The notes: generated by a model from the sequence alone, not told the origin. DNA of 64,000 nt from Lepus europaeus (GCF_033115175.1 NC_084827.1:54001201-54065200); one strand, 5' to 3'; shown: positions 21,014 through 33,990, numbered from the stretch's first letter. Made by a program: numbers and translations.

Positions 21014-22458
21014 GCACCAAAGGGAAAACCTGTTAAGTGAAATGGACACTATAAGAAACAGTGACCTGATCAGCTCTTGTCCTGACTCTAGATGTACAAC
21101 GTAATACTTTATCCTTTTTAGTATTTGTTGTTGTTGTTGTTATTGTTGTTGTTGTAGTACTAGTGGTTGAACTCTGTAATTAACACACAATTATTCTTAG
21201 GTGTTTAAATTTTAACTGAAAAGTGATCCCTATTAAATATAAGAGCAGGAAAAAGAGAAGGAGGAGATGTACAATTTGGGACATGCTCAATTGGTCTTGC
21301 CCCAAATGGTGGAGTTAGAAATGTGCCAGGGGATTCCAAAGCCAGCCCATCAAGGTGGCATGTACCAATGCCATCTCACTAGTCCAAGTGATCAATTTCA
21401 GTTCACAATTGATGGCTCTGATAGGTCTAAGAGTCAAAGGGATCACACAAACAAGACTAGTGTCCGCTAATACTAACTGATAGAATCAAAAAGGGAGAGA
21501 AGGATCCAACATGGGAAGCGGGATACACAGCAGACTCATAGAATGGCAGATGTCCTAAACAACACTCTGGCCTCAGAATCAGCCCTCAAGGCATTCGGAT
21601 CTGGCTGAAGAGCCCATGAGAGTATTGTAGGCATGGAAAGCCAAGACACCATGGAAAAGAAAAAAAAAAAAAAGAAGAAGAAGACCTAAATGAAAGATCT
21701 CTGTGAGTGAGGTCCCAGTGGAAAGAACGGGGCCTTCAAAGAAGGAGGTACCTTTCTCTGAAGGGAGGAGAGAACTTCCACTTTGACTATGACCCTATCG
21801 GAATAAGATCAAAGTCAGCGTACTCTAAAGGCTTCCATAGCCTTGGCAACTCATGACTGGAGCCTAGGGAAATTACTGTCGCCATAAACAAGAGTGTCAA
21901 ATTGTTAAGTCAGCAACAGGAGTCACTGTGTACTTACTTCTCATGAGGGATCTGTCCTTAATGTGTTGTCTAATGTGAAGTGATGCTATAACTAGTACTG
22001 AAACAGTATTTTTACACTGTGTGTTTCTGTGTGGGTGCAAACTGATGAAATCTTTACTTATCATATACTGAATCAATCTTCTGTATATAAAGATATTTGA
22101 AAATGAAAAAAAACTGGTGTTAAATTGGAAATTGCATACAAAATTAATCAGTTTTTTAAAAATATCATGTAGGATCTCTGTCTTTAATGTGCTGTACACT
22201 GTTATTTAATGCTATAACTAGTATTCCAACAGTATTTTTCACTTTGTGTTGCTATATGGGGGCAAACTGTTGAAATCTTTGCTTAATATATACTAAACTG
22301 ATCTTCTGTATATAAAGAGAATTGAAAATGAATCTTGATGTGAATGGAAGGGGAGAGGGAGCGGGAAAGGGGAGGGTTGTGGGTGGGAGGGAAGTTTTGG
22401 GAGGGGGAAGCCATTGTAATCCATAAGCTGTACTTTGGAAATTTATATTCATTAAATA
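18769..22458 (+). mobile_element. Young lagomorph L1, 5'-truncated (3.7 kb)
   Basis: It starts inside ORF2 at the reverse-transcriptase domain, keeps ORF2 to its stop (21011-21013), then the full 3' UTR: A-rich tract 21656-21690, both 3' UTR modules, G-rich stretch, and AATAAA-containing end. Ancient L1 lies on both sides, but no target-site duplication is evident at the two ends. Confidence 0.95.
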
Positions 22459-22469
22459 AAAGTTTAAAA

Positions 22470-23480
22470 AAAATTAAGTCATCTTAAAAAATTATGTTAT
22501 ATATACAATATGGAGTACTACTCAGCTTTAAAAAAAATAAAATCCTATCATTTGCAACAAGATGGTCACAACTGGAAACCATTATACTTAGTGAAATAAG
22601 CCAGTCCCCAAAAAGACACATATGTTTCCTCTAATCCTTAGAGGATATTGCTTAAATGATCTCAAGAGAGCACACTCCCCTGGAATAGGGCATGGCTGCA
22701 GTTCTGTCTCTGCCTATACAGGCTGGGTGAGGGCACACCCTCCCAACAGAATGGAATACAATGGCAGAAGACAGCAGGGTAGATAATCTGTAACTAATGG
22801 TAAATATTAGTTTCAGGAGCTCAACATTATAAATAATATTCCTTATCCTGGTACTGCATGGTAGGGATCAGCTTGTTGTCTCTCGTCCTGGAACTTAGGG
22901 TTTGGTTTTTTCCTGTTCATATGGTGGGGTTTGGTTAATGTATTGCTGTGTCCATTTGCTTGCTAGCTTGTAGAGTTGCTTGTACCCTCTAATAAAAAGT
23001 GCTAGTCAAGAGCTAACCGGTGGTACACTCTTCTGATGGAGACCCCCATGTTCCGTCTCTTCATTTGAAAAAAACCACATGATCCAATGTAACTAATAGA
23101 ATACCTGATATGTAATATATTGGAGTGAAACAGACATTTTGAGAATAGATATTTGTTTATAGCCCTTGTCTCTTCCATTGAGGAACAGTGGTGCTTGTTT
23201 GTTTGTTTGTTTGTTTGTTTTATATTTTGTTCTGTTCTGTTTTCTTTTCATACTATTTGTTGAACTCCTTTACTTAGAGTAGGGTCAACTATTTTATCAT
23301 TAAGTATACTGAAAATAAATCATGTTAAAAATTAAGAATGGGAATCCAAGAGAGAGAGAGGAAGGGTTGGAGCAAGGTGGTAAGGAAAGGTAGGGGGGAA
23401 TCCTACTATGTTCCTAATCTGTATACATGAAATTTATGAAATTTGTATAACTTAAATAAAATTAAAGTTAAAAAATCAAA
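22470..23480 (+). mobile_element. Ancient L1M 3' end (ORF2 C-terminus and 3' UTR)
   Basis: acaatatggagtactactca, gcaacaagatggtcacaact and agtgaaataagccagtcccc are the end of L1 ORF2. The 3' UTR follows, with a (GTTT)6 run at 23196-23220 and the terminal gaaatttgtataacttaaat end. It resembles the element ending at 47890. Confidence 0.8.
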
Positions 23481-24383
23481 AAAAGAAACAAAAGACTAGA
23501 TAATCTCTAGTTTTTTTCTGCTCTAGTTTTTTCTAACCTTTTCTCTACTGCCATTTGCTTGTAACAATATAATTGTCATTCAAATATAAACCACACACAG
23601 TAGGAGAGATTCAAAGAAAAATGCTATTGGATGGTACAAAAAGAATAAGAGAAGGGATTTTTGAAAGATAAAATGTTAGTTATGTACTCTAATTACCATA
23701 TAGTATGATGTGTGACATACAGTGAGTGCTTAATAGCTACTGAGTGAACAGATTTGAAATATATGTAAATCTTTGTTTCTCTTTATCCTATCCCCCCAAA
23801 AAAACTAATTAAAAATAAAAAATAAAACCAAAAGATAATAAAGTAATTAAAATCTGAAAAATATTTAAAGAATGATATTTCATTAAATAAAGGTTAATTG
23901 AGCTTATAACTCAAACAATTTTGTTCAAGTTAAGTATCATATTTTGGAATGTGATAAAAGTGTTTTAGGTGTATATCCTGTTTCATCACCTGGAGTGTTA
24001 GAAATATATGAATTTTAAGGTCTAGATTGAATACCAATCATGTCAAGTAATTCATAATTATATTCTTAAGTGAAACTGGCATTTTTTCTTCCTAAGTACA
24101 TGGTAGGCAATGAATACATTTAATAAACGAACAAGTCCATTTTGTCACTGCTTTGATTTGTGCTAAGACATCAGTCCTTTTTGTACCATTGCTGTGTTCT
24201 ATTGATGTAAGTGTCAACAGGAAAGTAGCATAAATATACTTTGAAAATGCTTTTGACTCATGGACTCACAGTCTTGGGAAACTTTGGGATCCTGTGAATC
24301 ATATTTTATTGCTACAGAGTAGTAATTAATTGTTGAGAAGAAACCAAAGTAACAAAAGCACTATGCAAAGTTGTAAAAATATT
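23481..24383. other. AT-rich intronic DNA
   Basis: Nothing firm is seen. Around 23690-23770 there is a weak MIR/L2-like tail (gtgacatacagtgagtgctt). Confidence 0.45.
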
Positions 24384-24394
24384 AGATGATTTTT

Positions 24395-24736
24395 AAAAAA
24401 ATTTTTATTTGACAGATAGAGTTAGATAGTGAGAGAGAGAGAGAGAGACAGAGAAAAGTATTCCTTTTTCCATTGGTTCACCCCGCAAATGGCCTCTACG
24501 GCCAGTGTGCTGTGGCCGGTGCACTGTGCCAATCCGAAGCCAGGAGCCAGGTGCTTCCTCCTGGTCTCCCATGGGATGCAGGGCCCAAACACTTGGGCCA
24601 TCCTCCACTGCCCTCCTGGGCCACCGCAGAGAGCTGGACTGGAAGAGGATCAACCAGGACTAGAACCTGGTGCTCATATGGGATGCTGGGGCCGCAAGGC
24701 AGAGGATTAACCAAGTGAGCCACGGTACCGGCTCCC
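24395..24736 (-). mobile_element. CSINE, sense to PCLO
   Basis: The complement of a full CSINE: A-rich tail, GA tract (24431-24452), body, and head ending at gagccggtaccg-type sequence. Near-identical flanks agatgattttt (24384-24394) and agttgattttt (24737-24747) are the likely target-site duplication. Confidence 0.93.
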
Positions 24737-24747
24737 AGTTGATTTTT

Positions 24748-25308
24748 ATTTATTTTGTGACACTTTTGTTATATAGTTGTCTCACATACATCTTTTCTGG
24801 GCTAATCGACTCTTTAATTAAATTAATTTTTATTTTTGTGTCCAGATAAATCCTGACACATAGAAAAATATCTGCCAACACTATATATTGCCCTACTCTC
24901 TCTCTTCTATCCAAAAACTACTATAGTCCAAAATTAAAGTGTCTTCCATATTCTTTAGGAACTGAAATATAAATTTCCTGAATATAATTGCCACAATATT
25001 CAGCAGCCTGATAATTCACCATAGTAGATGTTGATTTTACCTTCAGGAACTGAAGAAAATACGGTATAGATTAAAGATTTTACATCCAGCTAAGCTGTCT
25101 CTCCAGTATCAAGCTGATCGTTGTAAGCATGAAAGTATCCAGGACATACTATATGAAGGTTGACTCTGCTGACAAAGGAGAAGGAGGAAAGAAAGGAGAC
25201 AGCAGGATAGGGTTTTTCTTTTCTTATAGATAATAGACAAGAGATCAAGGATACCATTTACAACTGAGAAAAAAGATAATGAGCAGCTCAGTAAAATGAA
25301 CAGAGATT
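24748..25308. other. AT-rich intronic DNA, nothing recognised
   Basis: No exon or clear repeat is visible. Frames here are short and random-looking. Confidence 0.5.
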
Positions 25309-25597
25309 GGGGCCAGTACTGTGGCACAGTGGGTTAAGTCTCATCTGCACTGTCGGCATCCCATATGAGCGCCAGTTTGAGTCCTGGCTGCTCCATTTCC
25401 TATGCCTACGTGAGAGACTCGGGTGTAGCTCCTGACTTTGGCAGGGCCTAACCCTGTCCCAGCCCTGGCTGTTGTGGCCATTTAGGGGGTGAGCCAGCAG
25501 ATGGAAAATCTCTCCTTATCTCTCTCTCTCTCTCTCTGTCTCTCCCTCTTTCTCTATAATTCTGACTTTCAAAAAATAAATAAATCTCTTTAAAAAA
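25309..25597 (+). mobile_element. CSINE, antisense to PCLO
   Basis: The head ggggccagtactgtggcaca, then body, CT tract and an AAATAAATAAATC tail. Flanking gaacagagatt and gaacagggatt (one mismatch) are the likely target-site duplication. Confidence 0.93.
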
Positions 25598-25830
25598 GAA
25601 CAGGGATTATAATCATTATACAAATTATAAATGAAAAGAACACCACTACAACAAAAGTAAGATTTCTTAATTCCAAAAGAATATAAAAATATCCCAAAAC
25701 ATGAAATGGAGCAATTAAATAAAGTAAATATGACATAATTTATATAATAATTATAAAACACAATGCAAAAATGAGATCAATGTATCTACTTATATCGATA
25801 AAAATAAGGTTTTTTGAGCCTAGATTTTTT

Positions 25831-27964
25831 TATTAAACTTTTATTTAATGAATATAAATTTCCAAAGTACAGCTTATGGGTTACAATGGCTTCCCCCCTC
25901 CCATAACTTCCCTCCTGCCTGCAACCCTCCCCTTTCCCGCTCCCTTTCCCCTTTCATTCACATAAAGATTCATTTTCAATTCTCTTTATATACAGAAGAT
26001 CAGTTTAGTATATATTAGGTAACGATTTCAACAGTTTGCCCACCTAGCAACATAAAGTGAAAAAACTACCATTGGAGTACTAATTATAGCATTAAATAAC
26101 AATGTACAGCACCTTAAAGACAGAGATCCTACATAATATTTTTAAAAATTAATTAATTTTCTATGCCATTTCCAATTTAACACCAGGTTGTTTTTTTTTT
26201 CATTTCCAATTATCTTTATATACAGAAGATCAATTCAGTATATAATTAGTAAAGACCTCATCAGTTTGTACCCACACAGAAACACACAGTGTAAAAATAC
26301 TGTTTCAGTACTAGTTATAGCATCACTTCACATTAGACAACACAATAAGGACAGATCCCACATGGGGTGTAAGTACACAGTGACTCCTGTTGCTGACTTA
26401 ACAATTTGACACTCCTGTTCATGGCGTCAGTAATCTCCCTAGGCTCTAGTCATGAGTTGGCAGGGCTATGGAAGCCTTTAGAGTTCGCTGACTTTGATCT
26501 TATTCCGATAGGGTCATAGTCAAAGTGGAAGTTCTCTCCTCCCTTCGGAGAAAGGTACCTCCTTCTTTGATGGCCCCGTTCTTTCCACTGGGATCTCACT
26601 CACAAAGATCATTCATTTAGGTCTTTTTTTTTTTCCCATGATATCTTGGCTTTCCATGCCTACTATACTCTCATGGGCTCTTCAGCCAGATCCGAATGCC
26701 TTGAGGGCTGATTCTGAGGCCAGAGTGTTGTTTAGGACATCTGCCATTCTATGAGTCTGCTGTGTATCCCGCTTCCCATGTTGGATCCTTCTCTCCCTTT
26801 TTGATTCTATCAGTTAGTATTAGCAGACACTAGTCTTGTTTGTGTGATCCCTTTGACTCTTAGACCTATCAGAGCCATCAATTGTGAACTGAAATTGATC
26901 ACTTGGACTAGTGAGATGGCATTGGTACATGCCACCTTGATGGGCTGGCATTGGAATCCCCTGGCACATTTCTAACTCCACCATTTGGGGCAAGTCCGAT
27001 TGAGCATGTCCCAAATTGTACATCTCCTCCCTCTCTTATTCCCACTCTTATATTTAACAGAGATCACTTTTCAGTTAAAATTTAAACACCTAAGAATAAT
27101 TGTGTGTTAATTACAGAGTTCAACCACTAGTACTAGAACAACAACAACAACAACAACAAATACTAAAAAGGATAAAGTATTACATTGTACATCTAAAGTC
27201 AGGACAAGAACTGATCAGTTCATTGTTGCTTATAGTGTCCATTTCACTTCACAGGTTTCCCCTTTGGTGCTCAGTTGTCACTGATCAGGGAAAACAAATG
27301 ATATTTGTCTCATTGGGACTGGCTTAATTCACTCAGCATGATGTTTTCCAGATTCCTCCATCTTGTTGCAAATAACCAGGTTTCATTGTTCCTTACTGCT
27401 GAATAGTATTCTATGGAGTACATGTCCCATAATTTCTTTATCCAGTCTACTGTGGATGGGCATTTGGGTTGGTTCCAGGTCTTAGCTATTGTGAATTGAG
27501 CTGCAATAAACATTAATGTGCAGATGGCTTTTTTATTTGCCAAATTAATTTCCTTTGGGTAAATTCCAAGGAGTGGGATGGCTGGGTTGTATGGTAGGGT
27601 TATGTTCAGGTTTCTGAGGAATCTCCAGACTGACTTCCATAGTGGCTTAACCAGTTTGCATTCCCACCAACAGTGGGTTAGTGTCCCTTTTTCCCCACAT
27701 CCTCTCCAGCATCTGTTGTTGGTAGATTTCTGAATGTGAGCCATTCTCACCGGGGTGAGATGGAACCTCATTGTGGTTTTGATTTGCATTTCTCTGATTG
27801 CTAGTGATCTTGAACATTTTTTCATGTGTCTGTTGGCCATTTGGATTTCCTCTTTCGAAAAATGTCTATTGAGGTCCTTGGCCCATCTCTTAAGTGGGTT
27901 GTTTTTTTTGTTGTTGTGGAGTTTCTTGATTTCTTTGTAGATTCTGGTTATCAATCCTTTATCT
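25831..27964 (-). mobile_element. Young lagomorph L1, 5'-truncated, sense to PCLO
   Basis: The complement of the L1 3' end: tail, two-module 3' UTR, A-rich tract, then the ORF2 C-terminus up to 27964, where it is truncated. The perfect 14-bp target-site duplication gagcctagattttt lies at 25816-25829 and 27965-27978, which fixes both ends. Confidence 0.97.
27310..27964 (-). pseudogene. L1 ORF2p C-terminal part
   Basis: About 215 codons from [18 protein letters not shown] onward, including the Cys/His cluster [19 protein letters not shown] premature TGA at about 27310 replaces an Arg codon a few residues before the normal end (LSQSQ stop). There is no catalytic domain, so it is inert. Confidence 0.92.
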
Positions 27965-27978
27965 GAGCCTAGATTTTT

Positions 27979-30010
27979 AGATTGCCTCATAAAACAAAGC
28001 CTAACATCATATTACAAACAAGAAACAAAACTTTCCTGTAGTCAAAATTATAGAGATTGGCACATATATCAGAAATATGGAATCACTAAAAGCTTAGAAG
28101 TTAAGATCTTGTTATCAGATAAGAAAGAACTGAGGTCAAAATGCAGCAAACAAGACAAGTCTTTAACTCTGTATGAAGCTAAAAGTCATGAAAAATAGTC
28201 ATGTTACATTATGAAGAAAACATCAATAAGTTCTATAAAATGAAGTTATTATAAACATTATCTAACCATATACACAAAATTATTTAATTAAGCAAATTGG
28301 ATGAATGGTGAAATAGTATGAGGAAATATCAGAAGTTCTAAAAAATAATGATTATGAAAACACCATGTATCAGAATCTTTGACAGTTAAAGTAATGTGCA
28401 GAGGAAAATAAATCCCCTTAAACTGTCACATCATTTAAAGCAATGATCAGAAGAAAATTCATGTACATTAGAATTGCTATTGATAAAGTGTTTTAAAGAC
28501 ACAATTGATTTAAATTCCAATCCCCAAAGCTAGAAAAAGAACACTGGAAAACAAAAGAAAGTATAAAGAAGGAAATACCAAAGACACACATTAAAATGAG
28601 GTAGAGATTTCCTGACAGTAGATAATAAATAAAAAGTCTAGCACTTTGATAAGTATCAACAAAATAGAAAAACAGTAGTGAATTTAGAAAAGGACATGAG
28701 GTCTCTTAAATATGATACCACTCTCCTCTCAATGATTTTTTATAAAACATTTAGTGTTATGAGTATACTCATACTAATTGGCTCAAATTCTGTTTACACA
28801 TTCTTGAGAAATAGGAAAACTCAAATGTCATCTAATACATTCCCTTGAACTTGTGAGATTCCAGTTTTGGTTATTCAACCAATTTAATTTAGAGTTACAA
28901 ACTCTTTCAAGCCTATCTGTTTCTTTTTAAAGGCACTTCCCAGGAAAATCTCCAAACAAAAAGTGGGAAAAAAAATGGGAAGGATCTTTAAAACCCCTCT
29001 TCCTCTATATGGAGAAATTAGAAAAAAAAAAAGTTAAATTTTAGGAAGTGTTAACCAGTAGCAACCAAAGAAAGAAAGGATAACAGCCTCCTGTGCAAGA
29101 ACACAAGAAGTGATGTAGGAACGGAAAGGCAGATCATGGTAGGCACAGCCTACTAGAATTCTTAACCCCACAATGTATCATTAAATCTTGCCAGCAAAAC
29201 AGGAATGCATTGAGAAAACTCTGAATCCCCTATCGTAGAGAAATAGAAGAATAATTAGAATGCCAGTCCCTGGGAAAAGTCAAGCTACACCTTGGAGAAA
29301 GGTGGCCTTGGTTCATCACTACAGAATCAGGAAAAACAGCCATGACTCCCCACTACTGAAGCTCCAAGATGATACAGAAGAAAGTAGAAAATCTTAGAGT
29401 ATCTATTCATAAAAATTAGACACAACTGGGCTTGGTGCTTGTGGACAATGACAAAAAAAAAAATTCATTGAAACCTCAAAGGGGGTCGTAAAATCTAATC
29501 AATGAAGGCAGCCAACACATCTGTTCTCTCCACATCCATTGCAAAATAGTACTTCATTTCTCAAACCACACCCAGGATGGAAGGGAAAAGTGGGTTCTAG
29601 TATGAGACAGAGAATAGTCACTCCCACTATTTGGAGCCAATAGAAGCTGTGGACAGAACTGATCACACTAATGAACATGAGGAAATGAAACTGCAGGACA
29701 GACACATTTGTTTTTTCTGGGAGTAACTGAGTGCTACAGGGCAATTCTTTCAGAGACCTAAGACCCCAACACACCAAGCGTGTAAAACTTGTGACTTCCC
29801 ACCTTGTCACTTGTGGAGAGAGCTGGTGTTAAAAACTTGCCAATTAGCTATTGAGTCATCACATTTCCTGTTTCTTTGAAAGTTCAGCTTCACATGTTTC
29901 ACGGTGTGATACATGTGAAGTCTTTAATCCATTTCTCCCTGTCCAAAAGTTGTTCGGCTTGCTCTTTTTCTAATAAAGAATAGGACTTGCTTACTGAAGT
30001 CATCTCAAAG
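27979..30010. other. Intronic DNA, mostly unrecognised
   Basis: 27980-28800 is AT-rich with nothing seen. 29100-29830 is less AT-rich and has a 103-codon minus-strand frame (29499-29810) with no recognisable family. It may be an old L1 5' region. I do not call a gene. Confidence 0.4.
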
Positions 30011-30022
30011 GAGCTAGTTGTG

Positions 30023-30357
30023 GCCTGCACCCCAGCTCACTAGGCTAATCCTCCGCCTGCAGTGCCAGTACTCTGGGTTCTAGTCCCGGTCAGGGTGCCG
30101 GTTCTGTCCCGGTTGCTCCTCTTCCAGTCCAGCTCTCTGCTGTGGCCCAGGAAGGCAGTGAAGGATGGCCCAAGTCTTTGGGTCCTGCACTCGCATGGGA
30201 GACCAGGAGAAGCACCTGGCTCCTGGCTTCAGATTGGCGCAGCACCGGCCATAGCAGCCATTTGGGGGGTGAACCAATGGAAAGAAGACCTTTCTCTCTG
30301 ACTCTCTCTCTCTCTCTCATTGTCTAACTCTGTCTGTAAAAAAAAAAAGAAAAAAAA
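30023..30357 (+). mobile_element. CSINE (young), antisense to PCLO
   Basis: The head (ccccagctcactaggctaat), B-box-like gggttctagtcccgg, body, short CT tract and oligo(A) tail. Perfect target-site duplication gagctagttgtg at 30011-30022 and 30358-30369. Confidence 0.96.
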
Positions 30358-30394
30358 GAGCTAGTTGTGTTCATTGTGGGTGATCATTTTGTAC

Positions 30395-31142
30395 CCACTA
30401 TTTATAGGTTTCATGTGACTTTGTCTTCTTAAATCGATATATAATAATTATAAAAGTTATAGGGTATTTACCTGTTATTGTACACTCTTTATCTGTTATT
30501 GTACACTTAGGTTGAGTCCCTGTCTTGGTTCCTGTGACTACTGCTGCAACATGCATGGGAGTGCACATACTTCTTCGATCTATTGATTTCATTTCCTTTG
30601 GATATATACCCAATAGCGGGAGTGCTGAATCAAACTATTTCTATTTCTAGTTTTCTGAAGGAAGTCCATACTGGTTTTTCATAATGGCCATATTAATTTA
30701 CATGGCCATCAACATTGTATGAGAACTCCCCTTTCAGGGCTGTCATTGTGGTGTAGCTGGTTAAGCTGCTGCCTGTGATGTTGGCATCCCATATTGGAGC
30801 CATTTAAGTCCCAGCTGCTCTTCTGATCCAATTTCCTGCTAATGGCCTGGGAAGAAGCAATGGAAGATGGCCCAAGTGTTTGGGCCCCTGCTACCCATGT
30901 ATGAGACTCAGAGAGACTCCTGGTTCCTGGCCCAGGCCCAGCCCCAGCCCCAGCCATTGTGGCCACCTGAGGAGTGAACAAGCAGATGGAAGATCTCTCT
31001 CTCTCTCTCTCTGTTACTCCCTCTGTCTTGGTAACTATAACTTTCAAATGAATAAACAAATATTTTAAAAATAAATAAAAAATTTCCTTTTCTTTGCATG
31101 CTCACCAATATTCGTTAGTTTTTGTCATTTTGATAATAGCCC
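30395..31142 (-). mobile_element. Ancient L1 ORF2 fragment, split by a CSINE
   Basis: The minus strand reads MGIYPKEMKS (ORF2 C-terminal region) and further ORF2 text in 30620-30735 and 31080-31142 (caccaatattcgttagtttt, ttttgataatagcc). The CSINE at 30737-31078 lies in the middle. Homology stops at about 31142. Confidence 0.75.
30737..31078 (+). mobile_element. CSINE nested in an ancient L1
   Basis: The head gggctgtcattgtggtgtag, body, CT tract (30992-31010) and AAATAAATAAAAAA tail. The L1 sequence continues on both sides. Confidence 0.9.
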
Positions 31143-31397
31143 AAGTGTCTTTGTCTTTTGAAGCAAATATGTGGATGGAGACAAATATCTCTGTGTCCAC
31201 TTTCTCCCCAGGTTGGGCAGCAGATCCAGAGCCACTGGAGCCTTTGAACCAAAAAAGACGCCATACACACAGATGATATATGATGATGACAATTTGTAAT
31301 TCAGTTTTGAATAACCAGTAGAAAAAATGCTTTCATTATCCTCCAGGTCTCTTATTGTGTTGAAATGTATGCTTCTTTGGTTACATTAAAAAATGAA
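31143..31397. other. Unexplained intronic segment
   Basis: It lies between the ancient L1 and the CSINE at 31398 and is less AT-rich than its surroundings at 31190-31265. A minus-strand frame stays open from about 31300 to 31094, but no donor site follows and no family is recognised. Confidence 0.35.
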
Positions 31398-31690
31398 AAT
31401 TGGGAGAGTGTTTGGCCCGGGAGTAAAGACTGCTCTATGTAGGACAGCCTGGGTTTGACACCTGCCTCTAGATTTTGATTTGGCTCCCCAGTGAGTGCAG
31501 AACTTGGGAGGAAGCAGTGATGGCAGAATTAATTGGTCCCTGCCATCCACATGGGGGCCTGAATTGAGTTCCCGGCTCCCAGCCTTCACCGGGTCCAACC
31601 CTGGCTATTACAGGTAGTTTGGGTGCTGAACCAACATATGAGAGTTCTCCCTCTTGCCTCTCTGCCTCTCAAGTAACTAATTTTAAAAAG
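31398..31690 (+). mobile_element. CSINE (old), antisense to PCLO
   Basis: gggagagtgtttggcccggg head, a body with gccatccacatgggggcctg, and a ctctgcctctcaagtaacta end. It is strongly diverged and has no CT expansion. Confidence 0.8.
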
Positions 31691-33020
31691 AGAATAAAAA
31701 CTAACCCTACTCTAAGGAAGATATTAATCCCAAAATGTGGCACAAAGCTAAAGATTATCAATATATAGGAGAGGAAGGGATAGAGGGATGTCAAGGGCAT
31801 AGTACAAATGAGGCAGCAAAATAATAGATGAAGTAAAAATGAGGATTACAGAGTGAAAGACACAAATGATCTAAAAATTATCATTGAATTAGAAACATCA
31901 TAGAACAAAATTAGATAATATAGAAATGAATCTTATTTATGTGGAGGAAGGAATGGTTTAAGACAATTCAGGGAAGGAAACAGAATAAAGAAGTTAGAGA
32001 ATAAAGGTATGTAGAACAAAAAATACAATCCAGTATAACAGATTTTTCAGAAAAAGCATTTTCAGGAGAATGGAAAATTATACCCATTTAAAATCATAGA
32101 AAAAAGTCCTCCCAAATGGACAAGTTTGAAGATTAAAACAGCATCTTACTTTGCTAGAAATACCAATAAGTTGATACATTGATATATCTCATTTAATATT
32201 ATACTTCAATGATACAAAAATACTCTTAACGGATGCAGGGGAGGGAAGATAGGTCCTGTGAAAGAGCCTATTGATATATAAAATAAACTCAGTTATTCTG
32301 AGATATTTATAAAACATGGCATGGGATACTCATATAGTAAAGAATGAGAGAAAGAAAGAAAAACAGAGGGAGGGAGGAAAGAAGGAAGGAACAGAGGAAG
32401 GGAGAAAAAACAGGAAAAAAGAGTGAGGGGAAAATTGAAAATGAAATCCTGGGAACCCCATGAAAAATTAAAGAAGAAAGTGTAAAAACTAGAAGAGGAT
32501 AGATTTCTTTACATTTTAAACAAGAGTCAGTAGAATTTAAAATTGAAATGTAGTGTTAGAAATCATAATTACTCAACTTCCTCATGTTCTATTTTATTTC
32601 TTAAACTGAGTGAGCTTTTTTGTAAGCTAAAATGTGTCTAAAATATTTATTGCAATTAATTTATGACTTTGTTTTTACTTTTATATAGTCTCTTCATGAA
32701 GTTAAACCAACACAATCATTTTTAGACAACAAACATGAATAATTCAATACCATTTTAACAAAACTGGGTCTTACTATCTCCTTAGATGAACTGTTCCAAA
32801 TAATGTAATTGTCAGACTGGCTTATTTTTATCTTCTACATCTTTTTTTTTTTTTTTACTATTTCTGGTGCTTTCATTGAGGAAGTTATGCAGCAACCATC
32901 CTACTTTTCATTTTCTGAGAAAAAAGTTTACATATACTTTATTTTGAAAAAATATATGTAGATCATTGTATATTCACACATTTATTATCTATATTTCTAC
33001 CTAACTTATGGTTTAGATAA
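31691..33020. other. AT-rich intronic DNA with a purine-rich stretch
   Basis: No gene is seen. 32340-32425 is a GA/GGAA-rich low-complexity tract. A 12-base T run lies near 32848. Confidence 0.5.
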
Positions 33021-33024
33021 ATAC

Positions 33025-33205
33025 TCAAATATTATAATAAATCATTAAAGTTACAAACATAATCATCTCACAAAGTAAATAAGGTTGGTATATTCATTTT
33101 ACAAATGGAAAAGCAATGAGCAGTTTGGGTTTTTTAAGTAAATTGCCAAGCTGTTAAACAGCCCATCCAGAACTTTATTCCAGATTTTCTGATTTGTAGA
33201 TCTGG
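33025..33205 (+). repeat. MIR SINE remnant
   Basis: cattttacaaatggaaaagc, aagtaaattgccaagctgtt and agatctggacccaactcttg follow the MIR core order. Confidence 0.65.
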
Positions 33206-33829
33206 ACCCAACTCTTGTGTGAACACCCTTATTTTCTAAGAATATGATTTTGAAGACAAGGACTCATTCACAGGAATACTCTCTTTAAAATGTTTTTGCA
33301 ACAGCATCAGAATGAAAGGATTTTCAGAGGCTATTTAACTGTTTTATTTTAGATTTAAAAGAAGTGACTATTGATTGAGAAAACATTTCTTTTTAATTGC
33401 ATTATCAATATCTGTAACACTTGCTGGACATTATGTGAACTGAGATGTACTGTCTCTCAGAATTCTAAGAGGTCTACTACAACTTAAGCAGCTTTTGCCA
33501 ATGCAAGATCATTTTAGCCTAAGATGTTTCTAGAGGTAAAATATAACAAAATGTGGACAAAAGGAAAGGAAAGAATAATTCTGTATCAAGAGAAATTCTG
33601 TTGAAGGAAAAAAGCACAGAGTGAACAAAATTCTAATCAACACTTAGATTTCTTTGCACTTGCAAATGTCCATGAGTAAGCAGTACACACCAGTGGTGCT
33701 AGCTAATGAAGTCAGAGTTGGTGTTAGCTAAGAGGTATATTTATCTCTGACAGTCTCTCACCTTGTCACTGTTACCCAGCTCCCAGGACTCACTCCAGAT
33801 CCAAGAGACATCTAATGTGGAATTAAAAT

Positions 33830-33990
33830 GGATTCTAAAATCAGAAACTTCTGGCTTCTAGCCCTGTGGGATCGTGGTCCTGTCATTAGAGCTCTCTAGT
33901 TTGTGTTTCCTCATATGTAAAATGAAAATTTGCAATAAGGTTATCGCTCTCAACTTTGTAAGATAATAGAATATCTAGACTTTTCTTGTA
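33830..33990 (-). repeat. MIR SINE remnant
   Basis: tttcctcatatgtaaaatga is the complement of the MIR core, preceded by a gcttctagccctgtgggatc-type block. Confidence 0.65.

Noticed and set aside
33770-33830. Possible short PCLO exon on the minus strand (acattag before it, caag/gtgaga after it)
   Set aside because: Its phase does not fit the exon at 12414-12548 with the preferred acceptor, and the 50-nt peptide resembles no Piccolo segment I know.
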